From Elizabethkingia meningoseptica_A (lineage in GTDB: Bacteria > Bacteroidota > Bacteroidia > Flavobacteriales > Weeksellaceae), in NCBI RefSeq assembly GCF_045762675.1, contig NZ_JBJDLK010000004.1, forward strand, positions 523,438 through 587,437: 64,000 bases of DNA. The letters are read 5' to 3'. Under the pieces are notes generated by a model, which worked only from the letters and a program-made list of their open reading frames with translations, searched no databases and had not been told where the DNA came from. Below are positions 1-9,671 of the stretch, piece by piece. The first letter of the stretch is position 1; each line of letters opens with the position of its first letter. The translations under genes and the position numbers were made by a program.

Positions 1-1482
1 AGAGGTATCACCATCAATATTTTCAAAAATATGGACAAGCTGGCGAAGCTGCTCCAGAAGATCTTCCTGTTGCGCTTTATTGCGTATACTCGATGATGAT
101 TTAATATCTGTCTGTCCGAATAAAGGATAAACATTTTTAAAGGAAATTTCTTTCGGGATGTATTCCTCGTCGCGCAAATGCCCGAAAAATGATTTTTGAG
201 CCTCTTCGCGGAATTTCCAGGCTACACTTGGATGCAGGGAAGTATATTCCTGTTGAATAATGGCATCCAGTTTTGTCTGCCATTCATAATGGAATCTGCT
301 GATCGCAAATAAAAGAAATGGAGTAATGAAATCGAGTTTCTTTACCTTGATACTGTTGAATGCTCCGCTGATGCCGGAAGATAATTCCAGAATAGCAAGT
401 AACCTGTTATCTTTCACTACCGGAATCATCACAAAACTGTGAATATCATTCTCGGCAAAATATCCTGATACAAACTGAAACTTCTCAGAATCTGAATATT
501 TTGAAATATCGGAGATGACAACAGGTTTGTTATTTTGTATCAGTTCATCATATACTTCTTTTCCAATAATATTTGAACCCAGTTTATGGTAAAGATATTC
601 CAGAATAGAACTTGAAAATAAGCTACGGTGATTTTTACTTTGAAGACTTTCCAGTTTATTTTCCTCATTATTAAAGAACATAAAGCCAACTCTAAGATCA
701 GGAACTTCAAAATAGGAACTTAATATAGGTTCAAAACTTCCGTCAAATGTTCCAGTTTCAGGATCTATACTCAACAGGTTTGATTTCAGTTCAGAAAGTG
801 AAAAGTCGGTGGTTACATCCGTTAAGGAAATAATGAAAAAGCCTTTCATAATCCAGCTCTGCTCTGGGAACTTGGATTTCCATAATTCTATATCATCATA
901 ATTATCCATCAGAAAATCTATTTCTTCATCGGTTAAGAAATATGATTTTTCCGTAGGAATAGTTTCCGTAAAATCAGCATTAATTGTCAGCCGGTAATGT
1001 CTTACAATTCCCTGTTTATCTGGAATGTCGAAGAACAGCGGCGTTGAAGGCTTTAATTCTTTTTTAAAGTATGAATGAATAATGACTACACAATTCATAA
1101 TGTAGAAATAGTCATCATCCATATCTCTTATCTTAATTTCAAAGCTCTGTCCGGCATCTTTCAGTAAAGTTTTGAATCTTTCTGTATAGTTGAATGTAAG
1201 ATTAAAAAACGGGATACTGGCCGCCTTTATTTCATTATTGGTAAGAGCAGTGGGAAATAGATCAGACAGGATGAGGTGAATTAATTCCTCATTTTCGTGG
1301 ATAATATTCAGGTCTTCAAAACCATCCCGGAGTTCCGGAATTTTATCCGTTTTTTCCAGTACAGCGCGCGCATACTCGGAGCGATATGATTCGGGATCAT
1401 TATCCCGGATATCTTCCAGCACCTCAAGGTATTTGTGAAATGCAACACGTAGTTTAAATGGTGATTTTCTGTCCTGAAACAT
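1..1482 (-). CDS. GAF-domain protein, 3' end cut by window edge
   Basis: An open frame of 494 codons runs from an ATG at 1482 to the left edge without a stop, so the C-terminus is missing. The protein is soluble, with no signal peptide or membrane segment. The stretch with FVMIPVVKDNRLLAILEL, about 340-360 residues in, reads like the core strand pair of a GAF sensor domain; preceding residues (ISKYSDSEKFQFV) also fit GAF. The N-terminal 300 residues are not recognised. Known GAF domains bind small ligands or act in signalling, but no output domain is visible in the part present. A TAAATTTG element (reverse strand, 1489-1496) lies only 6 nt from the ATG, so the mRNA may be leaderless, or the true start may lie further in. 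Confidence 0.75.
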   Translation of the reverse strand, partial: MFQDRKSPFKLRVAFHKYLEVLEDIRDNDPESYRSEYARAVLEKTDKIPELRDGFEDLNIIHENEELIHLILSDLFPTALTNNEIKAASIPFFNLTFNYTERFKTLLKDAGQSFEIKIRDMDDDYFYIMNCVVIIHSYFKKELKPSTPLFFDIPDKQGIVRHYRLTINADFTETIPTEKSYFLTDEEIDFLMDNYDDIELWKSKFPEQSWIMKGFFIISLTDVTTDFSLSELKSNLLSIDPETGTFDGSFEPILSSYFEVPDLRVGFMFFNNEENKLESLQSKNHRSLFSSSILEYLYHKLGSNIIGKEVYDELIQNNKPVVISDISKYSDSEKFQFVSGYFAENDIHSFVMIPVVKDNRLLAILELSSGISGAFNSIKVKKLDFITPFLLFAISRFHYEWQTKLDAIIQQEYTSLHPSVAWKFREEAQKSFFGHLRDEEYIPKEISFKNVYPLFGQTDIKSSSSIRNKAQQEDLLEQLRQLVHIFENIDGDTS

Positions 1483-1849
1483 ATCGTACAAATTTAGGGA
1501 ATAAAAAAGTATTTTCTGACTCTGCAGGGTTTAATTTTGACTATTCTGAAGGCAATTATGATATGATTTCACGCATCCTAAGTGAAAAACTGAATCGGGT
1601 TTGTTCTGCTTTTTGAAATTCATTGTTATTACATAACAAAATATACGGCATAATTGTCTTTATATTAAAATGCCCCTGATATGAAAAAATAAATTTCATA
1701 TTATGTTAATATGCTTATTTCTGTAAACCTGCATTAATAATATATTTTATTGAAAATTAGAATCTTTTTAGTGTTAAAAAATCAAATTTAACATACAGTT
1801 GGTGTTTTTTTACTAATTTTATTTTTATCAAATCACAAAAATTAATTCT
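1483..1849. other. AT-rich divergent intergenic region
   Basis: This 367-bp gap separates the divergent GAF and GH18 genes. No convincing ORF or RNA gene is seen. A possible promoter for the GH18 gene is TTG (1799-1801), an 18-nt spacer, and TATTTTTA (1820-1827), which matches the Bacteroidota TTG/TAnnTTTG layout except at the last base. Confidence 0.4.
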
Positions 1850-2857
1850 ATGAAAACCGCAAATTTTTCCTTTGCATTATGCCTTTCTGTGGCCATAATG
1901 CTATTGATTCAATGTACAAGAAGTGAGCAGGATTTGTCAGTAAAATCCGGGGCCTCAGCTCTAAAAGCAAAACAAATTATTTCCAATTTAGATTTTTCCG
2001 CGCTGATTGCCTATAAAAATAGTGATCATCAGATATCAGCCGGCTATTACCGTACATGGAGAGACAGTGCTACGACCAGTGGAAATATTCCGAGTATGAG
2101 ATGGCTGCCAGATAGTCTGGATATGGTCATGGTTTTTCCTAATTATACACCGGCAGACAATCCGTACTGGAATACTTTAAAAACGAATTATGTACCTTAT
2201 CTCCATAAGCGCGGAACTAAAGTAATTATAACACTTGGCGATTTAAGCAGTGCTACGACTACAGGAGGTCAGGACTCAATAGGTTATTCTTCCTGGGCAC
2301 AGGGTATTTATAACAAATGGGTAGGGGAGTATAATCTGGATGGTATTGACATTGATGTTGAAAGTAATCCGAGCGGAGCTACACTTACCAAGTTTGTTGC
2401 AGCAACAAAAGCATTATCAAAATATTTCGGGCCAAAATCGGGAACAGGTAAAACCTTTGTTTACGATACGAATCAAAACCCTACAAATTTCTTTACTCAG
2501 ACTGCTTCCCGGTATAATTATGTATTCCTTCAGGCTTATGGCAGAAGCACTTCTAACCTTACTACGGTTTCAGGATTGTATGCACCTTATATCAATATGA
2601 AACAGTTCCTGCCGGGCTTTTCATTCTATGAAGAAAACGGATATCCCGGGAATTACTGGAATGATGTAAGATATCCACAAAATGGAACAGGGCGTGCCTA
2701 TGACTATGCCCGCTGGCAACCAAAAACCGGGAAAAAAGGTGGTGTTTTCTCTTATGCAATAGACCGGGATGCCCCACTGACTTCCTCTAATGATAATACA
2801 CTTCGTGCCCCGAACTTCAGGGTAACAAAAGATCTTATTAAAATAATGAATCCTTAG
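1850..2857 (+). CDS. GH18 endo-beta-N-acetylglucosaminidase-like lipoprotein (EndoF type)
   Basis: 335 aa. The N-terminus has a hydrophobic segment ending in a lipobox (LLIQC, Cys22), so the protein is predicted to be a lipoprotein. The family 18 catalytic motif DGIDIDVE is intact at residues 164-171, with Glu171 as the predicted acid and Asp169 as the assisting residue. The size and the tail with KGGVFSYAIDRD fit the bacterial Endo F/Endo S group, which cleaves the chitobiose core of N-glycans; this substrate is inferred from family membership. A second GH18 gene follows after 109 bp on the same strand, so the two may be co-transcribed. Elizabethkingia is known for secreted Endo F enzymes, but identity to F1, F2 or F3 cannot be claimed here. 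Confidence 0.85.
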   Translation: MKTANFSFALCLSVAIMLLIQCTRSEQDLSVKSGASALKAKQIISNLDFSALIAYKNSDHQISAGYYRTWRDSATTSGNIPSMRWLPDSLDMVMVFPNYTPADNPYWNTLKTNYVPYLHKRGTKVIITLGDLSSATTTGGQDSIGYSSWAQGIYNKWVGEYNLDGIDIDVESNPSGATLTKFVAATKALSKYFGPKSGTGKTFVYDTNQNPTNFFTQTASRYNYVFLQAYGRSTSNLTTVSGLYAPYINMKQFLPGFSFYEENGYPGNYWNDVRYPQNGTGRAYDYARWQPKTGKKGGVFSYAIDRDAPLTSSNDNTLRAPNFRVTKDLIKIMNP

Positions 2858-2876
2858 GAGGATATTCATTATACAT

Positions 2877-2924
2877 AAAAGCAGCTGTAATAATAAACTT
2901 CAATTTTTTGTTGCAGTTGTTTTT
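2877..2924 (+). terminator. weak hairpin with T-run between the GH18 genes
   Basis: AGCAGCTG near 2880-2887 can pair with CAGTTGTT at 2914-2921 through six Watson-Crick and two G-U pairs, followed by a run of T. The loop is long and the stem weak, so partial readthrough into the second GH18 gene is likely. Confidence 0.3.
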
Positions 2925-2966
2925 TGTGCTATCCTTATAAACACACTAATTTTTAATAAACATTTT

Positions 2967-3959
2967 ATGAAAAAAATCTTTTTAGCTCAGGTGTCAGTAT
3001 TATTTTTACTGATATTGGGTGCATGTTCAAAAATGTCAGAGGACTTAGCTCCTGAAACATCAGATAAAGTTGCTGCTACCAGCGGTAGAGCTCTGGCAGG
3101 GAATAACGGAGTCTGTATTGCCTACTATATTACGGACGGAAGAAATCCGTCATTTAAATTGAAGGATATTCCGAACGGTGTGGATATGGTGATCTTATTC
3201 GGATTGAAATACTGGAGTTTGCAGGACACAACGAAGCTAAAACCCGGTACGGATATGATGGGGAGCTTTACATCGTATAAAGATCTGGATAACCAGATTC
3301 GCTCTCTTCAGAGCAGGGGCATCAAAGTATTGCAGAATATAGATGATGATGTGAGCTGGCAGTCTTTAAAACCTGGAGGCTATGCATCAGCAACCGCATA
3401 TGCAGATGCCATAAAGTCTGTTGTTATAGACAAATGGAAACTGGACGGGATAAGTCTGGATGTAGAACACACTGGTGCAAAACCAAATCCAATACCACCA
3501 TTTCCGGGTTATGCGTCAACAGGCTATAATGGATGGTATTCCGGAAGTATGGCGGCAACGCCTGAGTTTCTGAATGTAATACGGGAATTAACTAAATATT
3601 TTGGCACGACAGCTCCTAACAATAAACAATTGCAGATCGCCTCGGGTATTGATGTATATTCCTGGAATAAAATAATGGAGAATTTCCGGACTAACTTCAA
3701 CTATATCCAGTTACAGTCTTATGGTGCAAATGTCAGCAGAACAACGTTGATGATGAATTATGCCACCGGAACGAATAAAATTCCGGCCAGTAAGATGGTA
3801 TTTGGTGCGTATGCAGAAGGGGGAACAAATCAGGCGAATGATGTTCTGGTTGCCAAATGGGTTCCTTCACAAGGGGCAAAAGGAGGAATGATGATTTACA
3901 CATATAATTCTAATGTTGATTACGCGAATGCTGTTAAAAATGCAGTAAAAGGCTTATAA
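2967..3959 (+). CDS. GH18-like lipoprotein with altered catalytic motif
   Basis: 330 aa. The signal ends in a lipobox LILGAC with Cys20. The family 18 motif reads DGISLDVE at residues 160-167: the outer Asp160, the Asp165 and the catalytic Glu167 are kept, but the middle Asp of the usual DxxDxDxE is Ser163. The text after it (HTGAKPNP) resembles the EndoF2/EndoS group, which has EH after the motif. The protein is similar in length and architecture to the gene upstream and is probably an ancient tandem paralogue. It could be an active endoglycosidase with changed specificity or mainly a glycan-binding protein; the retained Asp-x-Glu favours activity. It ends 42 bp before a strong bidirectional terminator. 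Confidence 0.8.
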   Translation: MKKIFLAQVSVLFLLILGACSKMSEDLAPETSDKVAATSGRALAGNNGVCIAYYITDGRNPSFKLKDIPNGVDMVILFGLKYWSLQDTTKLKPGTDMMGSFTSYKDLDNQIRSLQSRGIKVLQNIDDDVSWQSLKPGGYASATAYADAIKSVVIDKWKLDGISLDVEHTGAKPNPIPPFPGYASTGYNGWYSGSMAATPEFLNVIRELTKYFGTTAPNNKQLQIASGIDVYSWNKIMENFRTNFNYIQLQSYGANVSRTTLMMNYATGTNKIPASKMVFGAYAEGGTNQANDVLVAKWVPSQGAKGGMMIYTYNSNVDYANAVKNAVKGL

Positions 3960-4000
3960 TATGTGTATGTGAATCATATATCTTAATAACTATCAAAAAG

Positions 4001-4027
4001 AGAAGTCCTCAAAACTTGAGGACTTCT
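4001..4027. terminator. bidirectional intrinsic terminator (GH18 / nuoN)
   Basis: A perfect 12-bp stem (AGAAGTCCTCAA at 4001-4012 with its complement at 4016-4027) has a 3-nt loop and is flanked by A-rich and T-rich runs. It lies between the convergent GH18 gene and the end of the nuo operon and can serve both. Confidence 0.85.
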
Positions 4028-4058
4028 TTATTTATTTCTGAAGCGAATATTTTATTTA

Positions 4059-5438
4059 TTATACGCCAAACTGAATCTTGAAAAGATCAGGGAAAATACC
4101 CAAAGCAATAATAACCAGTGTAATTACTACTGCAATGATGTTGTAAGTAAGACTTACTTTTTCACTGGTTTTGAATGTTGTTTCTTTGAAGAAGAACATG
4201 GCGATAATTGGTCTCAGGTAGTAAGCAATACTTAAGGCAGAACCTAATATTGCAACGAGTACCAAAAATGCTGCACCATTCATTGCCTGGCTGAATAAGC
4301 TGAATTTTCCAACGAATCCTGCTGTTAACGGAATACCCGCCATAGACAATAAAGATACTGTAGCAACTATTGCCAGTAAAGGTTCTGTTTTTGCCAATCC
4401 CTTGAAGGCATTGTAAGAAACTTCTCTTTTTACTTTTTCTACCCAGATCAGTGTTAAGAAAACACCTACTGTAGAAACAGCATATGCTAAAAGATAGAAA
4501 GCCATTTTATCCAGTGAATATTCATTCATTCCGAAGAATACCAATGCAATATATCCTGCATGTGAAACACTGGAATACGCCAGCATTCTCTTCATATTGG
4601 TTTGTGCAAGTCCCATACAGTTTGCCAGTAATAACGTAATGATTACAAAGCTTCCCATAATGTTCAGCCAGTTACCATAAGTTCCGGCAAATCCTACAAC
4701 CATTAGTTTATAAAGAGCTCCGAATGCAGAGATCTTTACAACTGTTGCCATAAATGTAGTAATAAGAGATGGTGCACCCTGATATACATCCGGACTCCAC
4801 ATGTGGAATGGCGCTAAAGATGTTTTAAATGCCATTGCACAGAGCATTAGAATAAATCCAAGAACGAACATCGGATTTTTTCCGGACTGAAGACTGAATT
4901 TATGAATTTCTGCGAGATCAAATGATCCTGTACTTCCAAAAATCATAGCGATACCGAAAAGCAGGAAACCTGTTGCAAACGCTCCTGTTAAGAAATACTT
5001 CATAGAAGCTTCAATAGAGCGTAGGTCTGTTTTATTAGCACCTGCCATTACATATAACGGGATAGAAAGAATTTCAATACCAAGGAATAAGGTCACAAGG
5101 TTTTTAAATCCGAATAATGTAATTCCTCCACATAATGATAAAAGCATTAATGCATATAATTCAGACTGGTGACTTCTGTGATTATTAAATGCAAATCCTC
5201 CGATAAAGAAAATAAGCAAAGTAACAATAATAGATATCTGTGTTAAAAGTCTTGCCGGTCCGTCGTACAAATACATGTTATCATACTTCAGGAAAAAGCT
5301 GCAGTCTGGCATATAGCTTACCGAGAAAGCTATGAGAAGCCCTAAAATACCAATATATCTTGAAAATTTGCTTTGGTTAAATACCCCGGCAAAAAGTGAT
5401 AATACTGCTGTTATAAAAATTATAATAAATACCGTCAT
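4059..5438 (-). CDS. nuoN: NADH-quinone oxidoreductase subunit N
   Basis: 459 aa, the usual length. It is one of the three antiporter-like proton-pumping subunits of complex I in the inner membrane. The protein is almost all hydrophobic helices. Conserved charged residues in membrane segments are visible: Glu122 in LGIEILSIPLYV and Lys205 in AFKTSLAPFHMW, which belong to the proton path of the family. It is the last gene of the nuo operon (order A to N), 11 bp after nuoM, and ends just before a bidirectional terminator. Confidence 0.97.
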   Translation of the reverse strand: MTVFIIIFITAVLSLFAGVFNQSKFSRYIGILGLLIAFSVSYMPDCSFFLKYDNMYLYDGPARLLTQISIIVTLLIFFIGGFAFNNHRSHQSELYALMLLSLCGGITLFGFKNLVTLFLGIEILSIPLYVMAGANKTDLRSIEASMKYFLTGAFATGFLLFGIAMIFGSTGSFDLAEIHKFSLQSGKNPMFVLGFILMLCAMAFKTSLAPFHMWSPDVYQGAPSLITTFMATVVKISAFGALYKLMVVGFAGTYGNWLNIMGSFVIITLLLANCMGLAQTNMKRMLAYSSVSHAGYIALVFFGMNEYSLDKMAFYLLAYAVSTVGVFLTLIWVEKVKREVSYNAFKGLAKTEPLLAIVATVSLLSMAGIPLTAGFVGKFSLFSQAMNGAAFLVLVAILGSALSIAYYLRPIIAMFFFKETTFKTSEKVSLTYNIIAVVITLVIIALGIFPDLFKIQFGV

Positions 5439-5449
5439 TTTCCTTTCAA

Positions 5450-6937
5450 TTAATTATTCATTGATTTGAAGATAAACTCCAACGAACTATGCACCATTTC
5501 CAGAATACTGTTAGGGAAGATCCCGAAAAGTATTACAAATACAACCAGAGATGCCAATACAGAAAACTCTACACCTGAAACATCCTTAATATTAGCAAGA
5601 AGTACTTCATCTCCTTTTCCAAACATTGCCTTTCCGTACATTCTAAGCATGTAAACCGCACAGAGAATAACCGTAAGACCGGAAATAATAACTGCAGTTG
5701 TATTATAATCGGAGATTGACTTTAATAAGATAAATTCTCCGATAAATCCGTTTGTTAATGGAACAGCCATTGAACCGAATACAATAATAAGGAACAATAC
5801 TGCAAATTTCGGTGCTACTTTAGCAAGCCCCCCCATTTGTCTGATATCTCTTGTTTTGAATCTTCTGTATAGAATATCGGCGCAGTAGAATAATCCAACA
5901 ATGTTAATACCGTGTGCAAAAGCCTGTATAACTGCTCCTTCAGCTCCTTCAGTTGTAAAATGATCAGTCATGGTAACCATTGCAGAAGCAAAAATACCCG
6001 CTACAATAAGTCCAACGTGAGAAAGAGATGAATAGGTGATAATTCTTTTGATATCATTTTTTACAATAGCAATAAGGGCGCCGTATACAACACCGATAAT
6101 CGCAAGCGTTAATACCAGCTTACCGGAAAGTCCCAGAATAGCATCCGGAGTTACAGGAAGAAGGTATCTTAATAATCCGAAGATCGCCATTTTCAGCATA
6201 ATCCCCGAAAGAAGCATTGTCCCTTCGGTTGGTGAATAAGTATAGGTATCCGGCTGCCATGTATGAAAAGGAAATACAGGTAATTTAACAGCAAATGCTG
6301 CAAAAATAAACCAGAATACTACTGTCTGTTGTGTAATATTCAGATCAGCGTTATACATATCCAGTAATGCAAAAGATGCAGCGTGGTTATACACGTAGAT
6401 AAGACCACCTAACATGAATAATGAACCGATGAATGTGTATACAAAGAACTTGGTGGTAAAACGAAGCTTCTGATCTTCCTGCCCCCAAAGTCCGCAAATG
6501 AACCATATCGGGATTAGCGTGATTTCCCAGAAGGCATAGAACATTAAACCATCCAGGGAAGTAAATACTCCGATCAGACCAAACTGCATTAATAAGATCA
6601 ATCCGTAAAAAGAGTTCTTATAAGGTACAGACTGGCTGTAAGAAGATAGTATAATCAGAGCCGTTAAAATTGTGGTTAAAAGTATAAACAGCATGGACAA
6701 ACCATCAACGCCGAGATGTAATGAAGTCTTCAGAAATGAAGATTCAGAAGTCGTAATCTGGTATTGTAGGTTCGAGCTGTCTATAGTTGTTGCAAAATCC
6801 AGTCCTGAAAGCATATAGAATGACAAAGCCATTTCTAAGAATGCTAGTACCAAAGCTACATACTTCGCGCTTGGGCTCTTCCAAGCGAAAACCAGAGCCG
6901 ATCCAATAACTGGTATTAGTAATAGTGCTAATAACAT
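5450..6937 (-). CDS. nuoM: NADH-quinone oxidoreductase subunit M
   Basis: 495 aa, an antiporter-like membrane subunit of complex I that moves protons. The key residues of the family can be placed: Glu138 in FWEITLIP and Lys218 in AVKLPVFPFHTW, equivalent to the essential Glu and Lys of E. coli NuoM. It lies between nuoL (1 bp apart) and nuoN (11 bp apart), so translation is probably coupled along the membrane-arm genes. Confidence 0.97.
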   Translation of the reverse strand: MLLALLLIPVIGSALVFAWKSPSAKYVALVLAFLEMALSFYMLSGLDFATTIDSSNLQYQITTSESSFLKTSLHLGVDGLSMLFILLTTILTALIILSSYSQSVPYKNSFYGLILLMQFGLIGVFTSLDGLMFYAFWEITLIPIWFICGLWGQEDQKLRFTTKFFVYTFIGSLFMLGGLIYVYNHAASFALLDMYNADLNITQQTVVFWFIFAAFAVKLPVFPFHTWQPDTYTYSPTEGTMLLSGIMLKMAIFGLLRYLLPVTPDAILGLSGKLVLTLAIIGVVYGALIAIVKNDIKRIITYSSLSHVGLIVAGIFASAMVTMTDHFTTEGAEGAVIQAFAHGINIVGLFYCADILYRRFKTRDIRQMGGLAKVAPKFAVLFLIIVFGSMAVPLTNGFIGEFILLKSISDYNTTAVIISGLTVILCAVYMLRMYGKAMFGKGDEVLLANIKDVSGVEFSVLASLVVFVILFGIFPNSILEMVHSSLEFIFKSMNN

Positions 6938-6938
6938 C

Positions 6939-8843
6939 TTATGAATTCAATAAAAAGTTAACAATTAATATAATCCCTACAGCCAATGACATAATCAGCA
7001 CATAAGTCTCTACATTTCCATTTTGAAGGCGCTTGAAAGATTTTCCTGAATCTTCAGCCCCGTTTGCGACAAAATTCACAATACGATCGAGTACAGCTTT
7101 ATCAAACATTGAAGCCGCTTTACCCATACCTTCAACAGGCTTTACAATCATTGCGTTATAAATTTCATCAATTTTTAACTTCTGAGCAGAAAGTCTTTCC
7201 CATCCAACATATTTGCTTTCCGGTAATGCCATTTTCTTTTTGTTTACATAAGTATTTCTTACGATAAACCATACGATAACAAACATGGCAACGGTTACAG
7301 CTAATAAAATAAGCTCGGTAGTAATACTAAGTTCCGGAAGCTCAATCGGAGCTATGATCACCTTGTTTAACCAGTGCGCCAGCTGCTGAGAGTGGTCGTG
7401 GGATACAAAGTGCGGAAGGTTGAAGAAACCACCAACTACTGAAAGAATTGCCAGTACAATTAATGGTAACGTCATATTCAGTGGACTTTCATGTAAATGA
7501 TGTTCCTGTTCTTTAGTACCTCTGAACTCTCCGAAGAAAGTAAGGTATAGAAGACGGAACATATAGATAGCGGTCATGGCAGCACTTACAAAAGTGAAGA
7601 ACCATACCACAGGGTTTTTAGCAAATGCAGTTGCAAGAATTTCATCTTTAGAGATCATCCCCGATAAGAAAGGGAAACCTGTAATAGCAAGTGTACCGAT
7701 TAGGAAAGTCCAGTAGGTTACCGGAATTTTCTTTCTCAGCCCGCCCATAGAACGCATATCCTGCTCTCCGCTCATCGCGTGAATTACAGAACCAGATCCT
7801 AAGAATAATAATGCTTTAAAGAATGCATGCGTCATCAGGTGGAACATTGCCGTTGTGTATGAACCTGCACCTAAAGCAATAAACATAAAGCCTAACTGTG
7901 ATACAGTAGAGTAGGCCAGTACTTTTTTAATATCGTTCTGTCTCAGGGCAATAAATGATGCCACTAATGATGTTATAAGACCAATGTACATAATGAATTC
8001 CATTGTACTTGGTGCCAGTGTATATAAGAAGTTAGAACGTACAACAAGATAAATACCTGCAGTAACCATGGTTGCTGCGTGAATTAATGCTGATACCGGA
8101 GTTGGCCCGGCCATCGCATCCGGAAGCCACGTGAATAACGGGATCTGTGCCGATTTACCCATAGCTCCGATGAATAAAGAAACCGTGATGAACAAAATAG
8201 CACCGCCGTTATATTCAAATTTAGAAGCGTTTTGTGCTACTGTAAGGTAATCAATTGCATTCAGCTGATAGGCAATAGCAAAGATACCAATCAGTAAACC
8301 AAGGTCACCGATACGGTTCATAATAAACGCTTTTCTTGCCGCTTTGCCGTATTCTACATTATCATACCAGAAACCGATAAGTAAGTAAGAACAAACTCCA
8401 ACACCTTCCCATCCGATAAACAGAATCAGGTAGTTGCTTCCCATAACTAATAAAAGCATGGAGAAAACAAACAGGTTAAGGTAAGTGAAGAATTTGTAAA
8501 AACCCTTATCATGGCTCATATAGCCAATAGAATACAGGTGTATTAAGGAACCAATTCCGGTAATGATTAATACCATCATTAAAGATAACTGGTCTATTTG
8601 TAATGAAAAGTTAATCTGAACTCCGTCAATCTGGAACCATTTAAATAAACGTACAATTTTTACAGGAGCGTCCGCAGTGTAATCGGAAAAAATAGAAGCT
8701 GCTAAAACGAATGAGGCAAAAACCGCAAGCGTTGCAAGGCTTCCTACTACAATTTTAGGCAAATGCTTTCCGAATAAGCCGTTAATCAGGAATCCTATTA
8801 ACGGTAAAGTAAGTATAGCTATAATCAAATTATCCATCTGCAT
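6939..8843 (-). CDS. nuoL: NADH-quinone oxidoreductase subunit L
   Basis: 634 aa, the distal antiporter-like subunit of complex I with the long lateral helix at its C-terminus. Family marks include FIGWEGVGVCSYLLIGFWY with Glu146, NRIGDLG with Asp180, and GKSAQIPLFTWLPDAM with Lys230. The stop codon of nuoK and the start of nuoL share one base at 8843, a typical coupled junction. A start two codons later (MDNLII) is possible. Confidence 0.97.
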   Translation of the reverse strand: MQMDNLIIAILTLPLIGFLINGLFGKHLPKIVVGSLATLAVFASFVLAASIFSDYTADAPVKIVRLFKWFQIDGVQINFSLQIDQLSLMMVLIITGIGSLIHLYSIGYMSHDKGFYKFFTYLNLFVFSMLLLVMGSNYLILFIGWEGVGVCSYLLIGFWYDNVEYGKAARKAFIMNRIGDLGLLIGIFAIAYQLNAIDYLTVAQNASKFEYNGGAILFITVSLFIGAMGKSAQIPLFTWLPDAMAGPTPVSALIHAATMVTAGIYLVVRSNFLYTLAPSTMEFIMYIGLITSLVASFIALRQNDIKKVLAYSTVSQLGFMFIALGAGSYTTAMFHLMTHAFFKALLFLGSGSVIHAMSGEQDMRSMGGLRKKIPVTYWTFLIGTLAITGFPFLSGMISKDEILATAFAKNPVVWFFTFVSAAMTAIYMFRLLYLTFFGEFRGTKEQEHHLHESPLNMTLPLIVLAILSVVGGFFNLPHFVSHDHSQQLAHWLNKVIIAPIELPELSITTELILLAVTVAMFVIVWFIVRNTYVNKKKMALPESKYVGWERLSAQKLKIDEIYNAMIVKPVEGMGKAASMFDKAVLDRIVNFVANGAEDSGKSFKRLQNGNVETYVLIMSLAVGIILIVNFLLNS

Positions 8844-9175
8844 TATCCTTTTAATTTGTTAAATACACTAACATCCACAGAGCGTGTGTTTCTGTACATC
8901 ATGGTTAATATTGCCAATCCTACAGCAACTTCAGCTGCAGCAACTACCATGATGAAAAATACCAGTACCTGTGCATTTCCGTCTCCTTTGTATGCTGAAA
9001 AAGCAGCTAACAGTAAGTTTACAGAGTTTAGCATAAGTTCAACACATCCGAGAATGATAATCGCATTTTTACGGATCAAAACTCCTAAAACACCTAAACT
9101 AAATAACAGACTGCACAAGATAATGTAATGTTCTATCGGAACAGCCTGTAACATTGAATTAGTTACTTCTCCCAT
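8843..9175 (-). CDS. nuoK: NADH-quinone oxidoreductase subunit K
   Basis: 110 aa with three membrane helices, a small subunit of the complex I membrane arm. The two conserved buried glutamates are present, Glu46 in CVELMLNSVNL and Glu82 in AAAEVAVGLAI; both contribute to the proton channel in known enzymes. It overlaps nuoL by one base and follows nuoJ by one base. Confidence 0.97.
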   Translation of the reverse strand: MGEVTNSMLQAVPIEHYIILCSLLFSLGVLGVLIRKNAIIILGCVELMLNSVNLLLAAFSAYKGDGNAQVLVFFIMVVAAAEVAVGLAILTMMYRNTRSVDVSVFNKLKG

Positions 9176-9176
9176 T

Positions 9177-9671
9177 TTATATATCTTTTTTACCGATTAA
9201 TACTGCACTGATGATAGCCGTTAAGATAAGTACACTCGCTAGCTCAAAAGGCAATACATATTCGTTAAACAATAATTTTCCCAGATTTTTGGTAAGACCT
9301 ACACCGTTATCGGATACGGCGATTTTTGCACTTCCCTTTACACCTCTGTAGGCACCTAATAATCCCGTTAATAAAATCCCTGCGGAAATAATTCCAATGA
9401 ATTTCATATAATTCTTCTTACTGGATTCGTCTTTTGCATTAAGGTTAAGCATCATCAGAATATATAAGAAGAGTACCATAATAGCACCTGTGTATACAAT
9501 AATCTGAACAATACCTAAGAACTGTGCATTTAATAAAATGTACATTCCGGCAATTGAGAAAAATGTAATAACAAGTGATAAAATACTGTATAGCGGGTTT
9601 TTAGAAAAAACCATATAAACAGCGCTGGCTAACGCTAACAGTGCTACAAAATAAAAAATATACTGTTCCAT
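9177..9671 (-). CDS. nuoJ: NADH-quinone oxidoreductase subunit J
   Basis: 164 aa, a multi-helix membrane subunit of complex I. The segment IVYTGAIMVLFLYILMML contains the glycine of the pi-bulge helix of the NuoJ/ND6 family. The gene shares base 9671 with the end of nuoI, so start and stop overlap. Confidence 0.95.
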   Translation of the reverse strand: MEQYIFYFVALLALASAVYMVFSKNPLYSILSLVITFFSIAGMYILLNAQFLGIVQIIVYTGAIMVLFLYILMMLNLNAKDESSKKNYMKFIGIISAGILLTGLLGAYRGVKGSAKIAVSDNGVGLTKNLGKLLFNEYVLPFELASVLILTAIISAVLIGKKDI

